Below are positions 34,896 through 45,670 of a DNA stretch of 64,000 nt, piece after piece (the first letter of the stretch is position 1; every line of letters starts with the position of its first letter). The translations under genes and the position numbers were made by a program. The notes beneath the pieces were generated by a model. It searched no databases. It was not told the DNA's origin and saw only the letters and a list, made by a program, of their open reading frames with translations. Location: positions 186,001 to 250,000 of the forward strand of contig JAVYIG010000867.1 of assembly GCA_035222895.1 (NCBI GenBank), given 5' to 3'. Origin of the DNA: Strongylocentrotus droebachiensis (Eukaryota > Echinodermata > Echinoidea > Camarodonta > Strongylocentrotidae).

Positions 34896-35215
34896 TTCGT
34901 GTTTAAACGTGTTTCAGACGTGTTTAAACTGGATGGAGCGTGCGCTTTGATTGATATGACATGACCTTCAATGCGCAATGGCACTAATGCGCATTTTACA
35001 AGCAGTAGTTAATCACGAAACGATTAACGATCGCAACAAAATTCCTGTGTGTGAATGATGTCGTATGTACACGTGATTAGTTTAAACACGTTTATACTAA
35101 TCATGTTTATAGAAGTTTAGCTGTGTGTGAAAAGGCTGCGAGAAACTTCCATAGACCGTGACAGCATGATGCTGATTTGTCATCGTGCAGGTTCATGTCG
35201 TAAAACCATAAATAC

Positions 35216-37332
35216 AAATGAATGACATACATACATGAAGCATAAAATGGATGGGGGAGTGGAAAGCCTTATAATAGTCTGTACCAGGGGCGGGGATCCC
35301 GCGGGGGCACATGCCCCCCCCCCCCCTCAATTTTTAAGGGAGTCATCATTTATAAAGAGAGAAAGTCTTACCCCCCCCCCCCCCCGGTCCCTACTATTTC
35401 ATAGAGTAAAAATAATAATACCAAGCATTCAGCCTTCAACTTTTGAATCTGTGGTAATACAACAGAATACGGCTTACACTAGGAAGTCATAGAGAAGGAA
35501 ATATGGATAAAAGATTGTTGAAACCCTTCAGTCTGTAACCCAGTGGCGTTTTGTACACCCCTCCAAAAATATACACATCAAAGTAAAATATTAACACCTA
35601 AAAAGGCCTGAAGATTCTAATGCTAATTGAAGCAGAGACATTTATCCAATAATCTTTCTTTAAAAAAAATAGCAGATGAATTATTATCCTGCGTAATTTT
35701 ATAACATCGATTTATCTGTAATGCGTGCCGAAACAAACCCAAACAACGGTGGTTGTACAAAGAAATCATTCAAAACTATGAGAACACAACTAATTGAAAA
35801 GACAAAAACTACTCAAAATTACCGTAAAGAAGATACATAACTCGGAAAGAGAGTTCAACAGTCATCCAGGAAATGCCACATAAATAGAGATATTCGAGGA
35901 GTTACTGGGTAGGCTACATTGTTATCGAAAGTGGCCTGCTGCAGACAACTAGTCACTATGCTCAAACCCATTGTTATACTACTTTTTACCGCAGAGGGCA
36001 GTAGAGTGGATTCTAGCCTCGTAATCAACATAGTAACAGTATGGCCCGAATTCACAAAGGAAATTCAAATGAATAGCATGCATAAATCATGAGGCATGAA
36101 ATGGGGAAAAAAGTGCAACCCTTATAAAAGTCTGTACTCTCACATTAACCATTCACATAAATCACAGCAGATGATCCAGAATCTGCAGTTGGGTGGGGAA
36201 GGGGGGGGGGGGGGGGGGGGTCAGTAAACACCAAAGGGTCTCAGTCAAATATAAATACTGTAAGCATTTGTGACCAAGAAAACGTGTATAAAACAGTGTT
36301 TTCTTTTTAGATTGAATGTGGTCCGCGCGAAGGGGTTAAAAAACTTCCATTTTCAAGAAAAAGGGTACTTTTTTAAAATCCTGCCGTACGGGTTTAGGTT
36401 TTTTTTCTTTCTAGACTACATGTAGGCCTACTTAATATAAAATAGATCAAATTTGAAATGTAATTCCTTTTTTCAAAGAAAGGATTTATGATGGCTGTGC
36501 ATTAAACACATTTGGAAGTATAGCCTATAGGTTGATGTTATCGCTTCTCTATTGAAATAATCTGTTTTATCGTCAATTTCACATCAGAAGTACAATTTGA
36601 TTTATTTTACATTATCAACAACTTAAATAGTAATCCCTATCGCACTTCAAAATGCTCAAGGGGTTACAATTTGACAATACTTGTTTAGGAGTACACTTTT
36701 GTGAAATACCCATTTAGGTTGTGAATTTGGGGGAAAAAACATGCACAATCCTCATTTAGGGTGTATTTTGACTTCAGAAGAAATCCTCGTTTAATAACGA
36801 GGTGTCTGAAAAACATGTGCTCACGCATGCTTACAATATTTCTACTTGACTGAGGCCCTGGGAGTAAACAGAAATTTGATAAGGAAAATGCACTCATTAT
36901 TTTGTCGATTAGTTTTATTTTCCATATAAAATGTATGTATATATAGACCTACATAATGAACACAGAGAAATATAAAAATTGGATATTAAAAATACAGCTG
37001 GATTAATTGCTCTACTCCTGAAACATAGTAGCTACCCCACATGACACTAACTGGTCATCCTGTATATAGAGAGGGAGTGTATCTTTTGTCTACTTTTTGG
37101 TAGAGATATAATAATCATTTCAAGTGTTCAACTTTCAATGTGTGAATTTGGGAATATACAATCAAATACGGTGTACGCCGCCAAGTCATGCAGACGGAAA
37201 TGTGAATACAAAATAGTGGAAACCCTTCAGTATGTAACTGAGTGATACCTTGAACACTTCTCCAAACAGACACAAAACAAGTAATTTGCATCTTTTGTTT
37301 TTCTTCTTCTTTAAAAAAATAAAACATTTTAC
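35216..37332. other. Intron with poly(G)/poly(C) tracts, no exon supported
   Basis: Contains poly(C) runs near 35318-35328 and 35370-35385 beside a CAGGGGCGGGGATCC hAT-like start (35286), and a G run at 36198-36220 in text paralogous to 23460-23610. A degenerate fragment near 37010-37160 recalls LRR-unit text. No intact exon was found. Confidence 0.45.
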
Positions 37333-37503
37333 CCGAGATGAAGAAGCTCGATCAGCAATCTCTTGGTAGAAATCATCATGAAGGGAGCATTCGTCAAGCG
37401 TCAGGTCTGTCAGATGAGGAAGGAGACTGAGAAACTTCCCCAGACAGTAGGATGATGATTGGTCGTCATCTAGGCGCAAGCGGGTAATGATAAACTTCTG
37501 AAT
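37333..37503 (-). CDS. NLR LRR exon, family 1 (third)
   Basis: 171 nt, phase 0-0, between TGTGGAAATTCA..CCACAG-type acceptor text (TTCCACAG) and CGG|GTAAAA. It encodes IQKFIITRLRLDDDQSSS, YCLGKFLSLLPHLTDLTLDE and SLHDDFYQEIADRASSSR, one LRR cassette of 57 residues. Its 5' half is the same as that of the exon at 38253. Confidence 0.8.
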
Positions 37504-38079
37504 CTGTGGAAATTCAAACGAATAGCATACATACATCATATAGCATGAAATGGGCAAACAAGTGGAAACAATGAAGGGAGGGGGAGGGGGGGGGGGGGGG
37601 GCGGGTCAGTAAAAAAGAAGTTTGTTATTTAGGAAAATGCACTAATTATTTTGTTGATTAATTTTATATTTCGTATAAAATGTATGTATATATAGAGCTA
37701 CAAAACGGTAATGAACATAGAGAAATATAAAAATCGGCTATTAAAAATACGACTGGATTGCTCTATTCAGGAGACAGAGTAACTTCTCCACACAGCAGGT
37801 GCTGATTTGTAATCCTGTAGATCTAGAGGCAGACTATCTTCTCTTTATTTTTGGTAAAGATATAATGATTATATCAAGTGTTCAACTATCAATGTGTGAA
37901 TCTGCAAAAATAAAATCAAATATGGTGTACGCCGCCAAGTCATGCAGACATAAATGTGAATAAAAGAAAGTGGAAACCCTTCAGTATGTAACAGAGTGAT
38001 ACCTTGAACACTTCTCAAAACAGACACAAAACAAATATTTTGCATCTTTTTCTTCTCCTTTAAAAAAAACACATTTTAC

Positions 38080-38253
38080 CTGAGATGAAGAAACTTGACT
38101 ATCAGCAATCTCTTTGTAGAAATCATCATGAAGGGAACATGAGTCAATCTCCAGGTCTGTCAGATGAGGAAGGAGACTGAGAAACTTCCCCAGACAGTAG
38201 GATGATGATTGGTCGTCATCTAGGCGCAAGCGGGTAATGATAAACTTCTGAAT
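38080..38253 (-). CDS. NLR LRR exon, family 1 (second, chimeric)
   Basis: 174 nt, phase 0-0, TTCCACAG to CAG|GTAAAA. It encodes IQKFIITRLRLDDDQSSS, then LGKFLSLLPHLTDLEIDS, then SLHDDFYKEIADSQVSSSQ. The first half matches the exon at 37503 (DDDQSSS), the second half matches the exon at 39001 (EIDSCS, SQVSSSQ). This is what unequal crossing-over inside the exon would leave. Confidence 0.85.
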
Positions 38254-38827
38254 CTGTGGAAATTCAAACGAATAGCATACATACATCATATAGCATGAAA
38301 TGGGCAAACAAGTGGAAACAATGAAGGGAGGGGGAGGGGGGGGGGGGGGCGGGTCAGTAAAAAAGAAGTTTGTTATTTAGGAAAATGCACTAATTATTTT
38401 GTTGATTAATTTTATATTTCGTATAAAATGTATGTATATATAGAGCTACAAAACGGTAATGAACATAGAGAAATATAAAAATCGGCTATTAAAAATACGA
38501 CTGGATTGCTCTATTCAGGAGACAGAGTAACTTCTCCACACAGCAGGTGCTGATTTGTAATCCTGTAGATCTAGAGGCAGACTATCTTCTCTTTATTTTT
38601 GGTAAAGATATAATGATTATATCAAGTGTTCAACTATCAATGTGTGAATCTGCAAAAATAAAATCAAATATGGTGTACGCCGCCAAGTCATGCAGACATA
38701 AATGTGAATAAAAGAAAGTGGAAACCCTTCAGTATGTAACAGAGTGATACCTTGAACACTTCTCAAAACAGACACAAAACAAATATTTTGCATCTTTTTC
38801 TTCTCCTTTAAAAAAAACACATTTTAC

Positions 38828-39001
38828 CTGAGATGAAGAAACTTGACTATCAGCAATCTCTTTGTAGAAATCATCACGAAGGGAACATGAGTCAATCTCC
38901 AGGTCTGTCAGATGAGGCAGGAGACTGAGAAACTTCCCCAGACAGTAGGATGCTGATTGGTCCTCATGTAGGCGCAAGCGGGTAATGATAAACTTCTGAA
39001 T
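38828..39001 (-). CDS. NLR LRR exon, family 1 (first)
   Basis: 174 nt, phase 0-0. It encodes IQKFIITRLRLHEDQSAS, LGKFLSLLPHLTDLEIDS and SLRDDFYKEIADSQVSSSQ, 58 residues, one LRR cassette. It differs from the next exon at several exposed positions (HED/DDD, LRD/LHD), the kind of change expected on a ligand surface. Confidence 0.85.
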
Positions 39002-39119
39002 CTGTGGAAATCCAAATGAATGGCTTACATAATATTTATGAAGCATGAAGAAATGGGGAACAAAGTGGAAACCCTTATAAATGTCTTTACTCTCACATTA
39101 AGCATTCACATACATTAGA

Positions 39120-39235
39120 TAGCTTAGACAGATACCGAGATGTGATTGGTCCAGAGCTCGTCACTTCCCCATACAACAAGATGCTGATTGGTTATGTGAT
39201 ACCAAGCCGCTAATACTTAAAGTGTGAATCTGTGG
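39120..39235 (-). pseudogene. Decayed LRR exon remnant
   Basis: The text CACTTCCCCATACAACAAGATGCTGATTGG and GTGTGAATCTGTGG resembles the intact family-1 exons (CTTCCCCAGACAGTAGGATGCTGATTGG, CTGAATCTGTGG), but the frame and donor side are lost. A further fragment may lie at 39740-39890. Confidence 0.55.
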
Positions 39236-40889
39236 AAAATACAAATATTAAAATTAATTCAGTTCAGTTCAAATTTATTTCTAAATCATTAAAAATCATT
39301 AACAAATACAAAAAATATCATTTTCAACAACAAAGATAATGACAAAGAAAAGGCACTCCCTTAGATTGCATGTCAGTTTACATGATAAAATATAATTAAT
39401 GAAAAACGAAATTATATCAAAATACCACTGAAAATGCACACGCACCAAACACACAGTAAGAAATCACACACACACATCAATCGAGAAAGGGGGAGGAGCA
39501 AAGATCGTTGATAATTTATGAAGCAGTAAATGGTGAAAATAGTGTAAACCCTTAATTATAACGATCTTTATTAAAGCAATCACATAATCACAGGAGATGA
39601 TCCAGGATTCTGAAGGGGGCGGGGTGGGGTGGAAACAATCTGATGAGCAAAACGCTCACTAATCGGTCGGTTGGTTGGTTTTATTTTCCATAAAAGGTTT
39701 ATACCCACATGATGAAAAGATGTATACAAATCAGTGCTCTATTCCGAAAACAAAGTAAATCCTCCAGACAGCAGCATTGGTCATCGCGTATTATAAAGAA
39801 AGAAAGTCTTCTTTTTTTCCCCCTATTGTTGTTAGAGTTGTAATAATAATTTCAAGTATTCATATTTCAACTTAGAATCTGTGAAAATAAAATCGAGATT
39901 ACGGCGTAAAAGATAGAAACCCTTCAGGCTGAACTCAGTGATACTTTGTACAGTCCCCCCCCCCCCCCCAAAAAAAAACAAACAAAACAAAACAAAGAAA
40001 AAAGAATTACACATCGGCATGTCTGAGAAATGTAATGGTAATTTGAATTAGTTTTTATGGATCACACGAACACCATATGAATACTCTCATAGTTTGTGAT
40101 TCATGGTTATTTATTACCATTTGTTTGATTGTTTCTTTCAACTGAGTGCCACAAAGGTATTGTGTTCAAGAACACGCATCCATATGGGAAAAATGTAATT
40201 GATGATGGTGATCGCTGTACTTGTAGATTTAGAACCATTCAATGTATGTATGTATGTTTGTGTATAGACATGCGTCCCCCCTTTCATACACAGAAACTTG
40301 GCGGTTTTATTACCATATAATTTACTGGAGTAAACTCATGTCGTGATAATTAAAAAATTATAAAGAGTTGATATCAATCGCAACTACATGTATGTACACA
40401 AGAGATAGGACACTGCAAACTTGCGATTGGTAGGAGGAATTGCGATTGATTTGGATAAGACGGGGCCCTGGTCTTCACTCTAGTAGTCACAGTCTGTCAT
40501 TTTTTCTTTTCCTTTATACAATTTTTTAAAAAAATACAGAGGCCAGCATGAAAGAACACTAAAGAATCGTCGGAGAACAATGAACAAAAAGGTATAATGT
40601 CTAGGATTATCCAAACAAATATCGTTTGACTTGAAGGCTTCCTCTCTATCACCTACCGTATACATAATAGAATTAAGATTTCTGTTAAAGGACATTTAAT
40701 TATAATTATAAAGAGAGCACAGAGAAGGAGTGATAAATTGAGAGAACTGTCAGAAGGAAATTGGAGAAGAAAGTGAACAAAAAAGGGAACTTGCATGGTT
40801 AAGGAAGAGATGAAAATTAAGAAGGAGAAAGAGAGAGATTGGGGGAAGGGGATGAACATGTAAGAAAGCTAATTCGCTGCATCACTAAC
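39236..40889. other. NLR intron, no exon supported
   Basis: Holds CA-rich text (39455-39475), a G-rich block at 39615-39640, a poly(C)/poly(A) run near 39955-39990 and a GA-rich stretch near 40820-40850. Nothing here keeps both splice sites and an open frame. Confidence 0.45.
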
Positions 40890-41063
40890 CTTTGAATTCA
40901 CCTCTCGGCCATGAAGGTCTAGGAAACATTCTTCACCTGCACGCTCTACGCCTTCATTATAGTCTTCCAGCACAAACTGATGGACACATGTTCTATGGCA
41001 AAGTGCATCTATCACATCTATTAACGGTCCATTAGTAACGTCAAAAGATAACGCCCGTTGTGC
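40890..41063 (-). CDS. NLR exon between NACHT and LRR array
   Basis: 174 nt, phase 0-0, after TTTTCAACAG and before AAG|GTTAGT. It encodes AQRALSFDVTNGPLIDVIDA, LCHRTCVHQFVLEDYNEG and ECFLDLHGREVNSK, 58 residues. It looks like a diverged repeat or helical spacer. It was found by phase and splice signals because it has no internal start codon for a long frame. Confidence 0.7.
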
Positions 41064-41648
41064 CTGTTGAAAAGAAGAGATTCTGGTTTATTATTTTGTT
41101 TAAAACTGACGGGCATACTTTGACACTGCCCGCATAGTGAGCACAAGGAACGAGGTATTAGCAATATGTTGGAAAAATGCCCAAATACAACCGAGCATGT
41201 TATATATGGTAACAGAAGTTTAGGGTAAAGTTTAATTGGATTTCCATAAAACGCTAATCATACAGTTTATATTTAAATTTCCAATTAATTTGGCTCATTA
41301 CAATGAAAGGTTTCGGACGATTTTATATATGTTTTTATTTTTGTAATTAGAATCGGACATAAATGATACTTGATATTTGATACGTGTTAACTTGATGTCC
41401 TTCCATTTGCGATGTACAATACATACTAAATTTCAATTTTCTTTTCATACAGGCATTGTGTAGGAGACACATGTGATATTTTTTTTTAATACAGAGCGAA
41501 TGAGAGAGGACCTCGCAAAAAACCTTCATAGCGTTGTCATTTGTGTTTGATTGATTATGCATCTCAAAATAAACAACAATTCTATCATTTTTTAATCAGA
41601 TTTCGCATAAACATTCACTAACTTAAACGTGTAGGCTTGCGGTTGCAC

Positions 41649-41798
41649 CAGGCCCTTAGCCAGAGTTTGATGTTCGGGGGGCACATACATGTAATCGATC
41701 GACGTCATGGGGAGGGGTCTAAAAAGTTCAACCGATCTTGCAAATTTTGAGGGGGGGCATATCCCCCCCCCCCCCCCCCCCTCGTGGCTACGTGCCTG
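41649..41798. mobile_element. 150-bp hAT-like MITE with perfect 8-bp duplication
   Basis: The ends CAGGCCCTTAGCCAG and GTGGCTACGTGCCTG are inverted repeats. GGTTGCAC is duplicated at 41641-41648 and 41799-41806. It interrupts an older dispersed repeat whose uninterrupted copy is at 57421-57545 (GCGGTTGCACCATGTG). The interior has a C20-like tract. Confidence 0.85.
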
Positions 41799-41806
41799 GG
41801 TTGCAC

Positions 41807-41950
41807 CATGTAAGAGAGAGGGAGGATTAGGAAGTCCTGAAAATAACTGTACATAATCTTTCTTTCTTGAGTGTGTGTAGTCCTGACAAGGACTGTTGGT
41901 GTAGTCTTAAAAAATATTATCGAGAGTCCTTTTCAGGACTTCCCAATCTA
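41807..41950. repeat. Dispersed repeat with TCCTGAAAAGGACT palindromes
   Basis: GTTGCACCATGTAAGAGAGAG..AATCTTTCTT..GTAGTCCTGACAAGGACTG parallels 57430-57545. The short palindromic motif also occurs at the centre of the 1.6-1.95 kb foldback (CAGTCCTTTTCAGGACT), which hints at a common family. Confidence 0.6.
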
Positions 41951-42128
41951 CATCACCATGCAAGCAGATACTTATAAGCAGCATCTATTCACTAACTTGT
42001 GCCTCTCAATTTTCTGCTTTTATAAAAAAAAAAACTGAATATCAGGGTGAAGTTCCCGTTAAGTATCATATTTTTCACTTTTAAAACTTCTTTAGGACCA
42101 AGATAGTCGATATGACAAAAATAATTAC

Positions 42129-42222
42129 CATGTCATGTTGAAGTGTTATTTTCATCCTGTTCTCAGTAGTTATTTGTTCAGCCAGGGGTTCAAATTCGTC
42201 ATCCGTAAAACAGTCGATGATA
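42129..42222 (-). CDS. NLR 94-nt helical exon
   Basis: Bounded by CTCGTATAG and ATG|GTAATT. One base completes a serine codon split with the previous exon, then 31 codons (IIDCFTDDEFEPLAEQITTE, NRMKITLQHDM) end in phase 0. The CFTDDEFEPLAEQI part resembles the C-terminal helix of the LRR cassettes (DDFYKEIAD). Confidence 0.7.
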
Positions 42223-42894
42223 CTATACGAGATAAGTGTTCATGGAAGGTAACTTTTTAAATCACTACATTTTTATAGGAATTTAAGGAGAATATAATGC
42301 TCTGTGATTATGATATATTATATTTTGCTTCCTCCCATATAGGCTATATTTTAAAACTAATTTTTGTAAAGGTTTCAAACAGTTCAAAATGTGATTGATA
42401 AGTCTATACTTTCAAAACAAAAATAGCGAAATAAAAAACACATATACTATAAATATTCTAGGTGGCTAGGTAACGAACGATGAACACCAATGGCAATTGC
42501 TCAATTATCAAGATGAATTTCATTATGTAGTTCTTATCTGTTTAAAATCCCTATTACTTTACCACCGTCTCTTGGAATAATTCTGATAGAAACAAGTTTA
42601 TCAATCAACAACGCTGGTAGGAGTAGACAACCCTTTACAAATTATTCTTAGCATTAGTTTGATTGCTGTCAGAAAATTAAACAATTACAAAAAAATATAC
42701 ATATCTAACCTATTTTGCATTGATTCATTTATTTATTCATCTATTTCTTGGTTTGCACAATTATCACTGTTCTCATTATAATTATCATTCTTATTATTAT
42801 CAGTTCAATAATCATTATCATTAGTATTATTATTATCATAATTATCATTGGAAATATATGACAATTTCTGCAAACAAGGCCCATATAAACGTAC

Positions 42895-43280
42895 CTTATT
42901 AATTTCAAATGCAGGTGGTTCTTTAGATTATGTAGTATTGCTTCACTGCGTATGTTGCCAATTACTAGCCCTCGGAAGGTCAGACAGGTGAGTTGTGGGA
43001 ATGAACTGGAGAAAAGTTGCCCCAGTGAAGCAGGTTCTCCAATGAGAGGAACTAATTTTCTCCCTTCCTTACCATACTCAATAGACAACACTGCTAGGCT
43101 GGAATGTGCCAACAGTTTAACAACTCCCGGTGAGACAGTTTGAAGAGTGGTAAAGGTCAATTGTGTCAGGCTCGGGAATAGCTCTTCAACGGTGACCTTT
43201 AAGTCAACATCATTAATCCTCTGTAGACCATTTAGGAATTGATGATCTACAACCAGCTCTTTGATTGAGGATGTATCTCC
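42895..43280 (-). CDS. NLR LRR-like exon (386 nt)
   Basis: The exon runs from TGCACACACAG to AAG|GTACGT, phase 0 to 2. It encodes GDTSSIKELVVDHQFLNGLQ, ELFPSLTQLTFTTLQTV, GVVKLLAHSSLAVLSIEYG and SSFPQLTCLTFRGLVIG, several leucine-rich strands spaced as in LRRs. This begins the solenoid after the NACHT module. Reading past the donor gives isoleucine/methionine simple sequence, which supports the splice. Confidence 0.8.
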
Positions 43281-43626
43281 CTGTGTGTGCAAAATGACAA
43301 TGAAGTAGAGTATTATCAATGAATCTTTTCATATAATATTAGACTCTATAAATATGTGTATATTCTCCACATTAAAATGAAATTGTAAGTATGAAAAAGA
43401 ATGGCAGTTAAGTCTTTTTTTACAATGCCATAAAGACAGAAATTCTCATTCTAATGAAAAGAGATTTGTTCTTCTTCTAAATACAATTTATTCTTGATAG
43501 ATCAAATATGTTTTTTCCAATCATTGCTCGAAGAAAACATACTCACAAAATGTTGTTCCGGTTTTTCCCTGTTTTATTGTCAAATACTTTTCATTAACTT
43601 CTTCTTTTTTTAACTTTTTTTTTTTT

Positions 43627-44140
43627 TAAAGGGAAGTCCACCCTGATATTTAAGTGGTTTTTATGATAGAATCAGAAAATGAACGAAACAGGTCAATACA
43701 AGTTTGAGCGAATTCCGATTAAAATTAAGAAACAAAATCAGAAATTGTTATTTCTATCAGGAATTGTTTCGATCATACATGTACCTTAAATATAATTATT
43801 ACAAATATGTTTCTTTTTAAACTCCTTTATGGAAAAACAACCTTTTCCATCATCAATAACAAAGAAAATGAAATTTCATAACATTGTAGTACAGAGCAAA
43901 TTGGAGAGGAGCTCGCAAGATATGTCACAGTGTTAGTGTTACCAATTTGTATTTGATTGATCGCACCTTCAGGAAATTCTTATTTTTATTTGGAATTTGC
44001 TCAAACTATTATTAACCTGCTTTTATTAAAACCAACTTGACGGGGAAGTCCACCCTGATAAAAAGTTGCTTTAATACACAGAGAAAAATGAGAGGAACAG
44101 ATCAGAGAAGGTTTGAGAAAAATCGGACAATGAATAAGAG
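43627..44140. repeat. Two further copies of the AAGTCCACCCTGATA repeat
   Basis: 43627-43985 and a truncated one at 44040-44140 share the GGGAAGTCCACCCTGATA start and AGAAAAATGAGAGGAACAG text with 6437-6860. Non-coding. Confidence 0.65.
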
Positions 44141-44184
44141 TTATAATAATAAAGGTAGCTTCTTATATAGCGCACATGTCTGTC

Positions 44185-44580
44185 ATCGTATCCGGACACC
44201 TACCCCCTGGACATCCAACCCCTGATAACCACCCCCAGTCAACTACCCCCTTGGACAACCACCCCCTAGGACAAATACTCCCTAGGGCAACCACACTCTC
44301 TAGGACGACTACTCCCGGACAACTACCCCCCCTCAAAAAACTACCCCATAAGGCAACTATCCCCCGGACAACTGCCCCCTGACAATTACCCCGTAGAATA
44401 TTTATGCGTGTTAGTTAGTTGTCCTAGAGGATGGTTGTTCCAAGGGGTAGTTGTCTGGGGGTAGTTTTCCGGGGGTACTTGTCCTGGGGTACTTGTCCGG
44501 GGGGGGGGGGGGGGGGGGGGTTGTCATCGGGAGTAGTTGTCCTAGGGGTAGTTGTCTGGGGGTAGTTGTCCGGTCTCATT
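44185..44580. repeat. Foldback minisatellite of GGACAACTACCCC units with poly(G) core
   Basis: From about 44190 to 44400 the plus strand repeats degenerate GGACAACTACCCCC units of 15-20 bases. From 44410 to 44575 the same units run inverted (GGGGTAGTTGTCC), with a G run near 44499-44520. The outer ends CCGGACA and TGTCCGG mirror each other. Confidence 0.75.
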
Positions 44581-45040
44581 CGCATGATCAAATTAAATTA
44601 AGCAATCAACCATTTTGCCCGGTCACTACGCTCCCTCGTCTAGTAGCTTTTCATAATAAAGTTTTTGAATTTACTCTTAATTTATTTTGTGTTTGAAGCA
44701 TGTTCAAGCTTAAAAAGCTTAATTACAATAGTACGAAACCCATAATGAAAGATGTAGATATTCCCTTTTCTAGCTAGTGCACACTCTCTACCCTATGCCA
44801 CCCTTTATCCTCCTATCAGCTGAGACAATAATAATTCCATGTCAGGCCTTTTAAGCAATTGAGACAATGGCATTGTGTCGTGCGCCTGTAATCCAGCGAA
44901 CAATAGAAGTTACAAACTGATTCAGCCGAAGACGCAGGTTCGAAACTGAGTCACGTCTTTCAGCTGGTAACGTTAAAGGTCGGTCCCCCGACGTAAATAA
45001 TCATATCTGATTGATACACGTCTGTAAATACCCAATATAC

Positions 45041-45060
45041 ACACACACACACACACACAC
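45041..45060. repeat. (AC)n microsatellite
   Basis: Ten AC dinucleotides in a row. Other short ones lie at 45644-45671 (TA)n, 57199-57220 (AC)n and 54215-54234 (TA)n. Confidence 0.9.
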
Positions 45061-45380
45061 AAATGGATGAAGTATACTTATTTTGTTTTAAATATCTTGT
45101 AGAAGAGGAAAAACATGCTTGTTTGGGTACATGTATATGAAGCGAAATTCTTGTTGTTGAAAATCCTTGCTAGTTGGCCCCCTTCTTTTTTCTTTTTTCT
45201 TTTTAGACATGATAAAGTAAATCATACTTCCATTATGTGTTACCCCTACGCGCCTCAGGGTAAGGTTTTTTAACACCTACCTGTAATGGAAGTATAATTT
45301 ACTGTATCATGTCTCAAATTCGTCTGATAAAGACGAATTGTAATCATTGGTAATATGTTTAAATAATTATATATATTTAC

Positions 45381-45542
45381 CGCCATTGTAGAAACTTGTG
45401 TATGCATTAACTTGTAGAAGTCATGATCCAATGTTGTCCGATAAAACACTAATCTTGATAATGAGTTTGATGTGAATAGGACGTCTGCTAGGTCACGTGA
45501 TACAGTCGGGCCACATGATCTGTCTCTGAATACCAAAGTTTC
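45381..45542 (-). CDS. NLR first exon after NACHT, LRR-like
   Basis: 162 nt, phase 0-0, TCTGTTCCAG to GCG|GTAAAT. It encodes ETLVFRDRSCGPTVSRDLAD, VLFTSNSLSRLVFYRTTLDH and DFYKLMHTQVSTMA, 54 residues. The layout (strand, LADVLFTSNSLSRL, DHDFYKLM helix) is that of the later LRR cassettes. Its phase 0 start fits the predicted NACHT exon end. Confidence 0.75.
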
Positions 45543-45635
45543 CTGGAACAGACATAAACATGTTATAATTACTATAACATTCGTATTGCTAAAAAGATCC
45601 TAATGTGTTATACAGGCCTAGGTATATATTATACA

Positions 45636-45670
<35 letters not shown>

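Larger units (their letters stand above)
28581..35138. mobile_element. 6.56-kb terminal-inverted-repeat element of unknown family
   Basis: The left end CAGCCTTTTCACACACAGCT is mirrored at the right end (AGCTGTGTGTGAAAAGGCTG). Subterminal blocks (ATGATTAGTATAAACGTGTTT) are also inverted. A 3-bp CGA flanks both ends (28578-28580, 35139-35141), and comparison with an intact LRR exon supports a single CGA before insertion. The interior has no convincing open frame but two pairs of long tandem repeats. Three-base duplications occur in CACTA and PIF/Harbinger groups; the ends match neither consensus well, so the family is open. Confidence 0.7.
27803..35215 (-). pseudogene. Dead family-1 LRR exon split by two insertions
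   Basis: Three pieces align in order with the intact exon at 38828-39001. Piece 1, 27803-27873, holds GATGAAGAAGCTC..CAGCAATCTCTTTGTAGAAAT. Piece 2, 28553-28580, holds AGGTCTTTAAGATTACGCAGGAGACC. Piece 3, from 35139, holds GAGAAACTTCC..GATGCTGATTTGTCATC. Between pieces 1 and 2 sits a GGGCCC-ended element; between 2 and 3 sits the 6.56-kb inverted-repeat element. After piece 3 the intron text (GAATGACATACATACATGAAGC) matches the intron of intact copies. The exon cannot be used as it stands. Confidence 0.75.
37504..39001. repeat. Recent tandem duplication of an LRR exon-intron unit (about 748 bp)
   Basis: The introns 37504-38079 (576 bp) and 38254-38827 (574 bp) are nearly identical, including a poly(G) run and the GTATGTATATATAGAGCTACAAAACGG text. 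Exon starts at 37503, 38253 and 39001 are 750 and 748 bp apart. Each intron also holds a decayed LRR fragment near 37750-37920 and 38510-38660. Confidence 0.9.

Noticed and set aside
35855..36055. Candidate LRR exon in the 36-kb unit
   Set aside because: The position fits an LRR unit, but neither residues nor splice edges match the intact cassettes.
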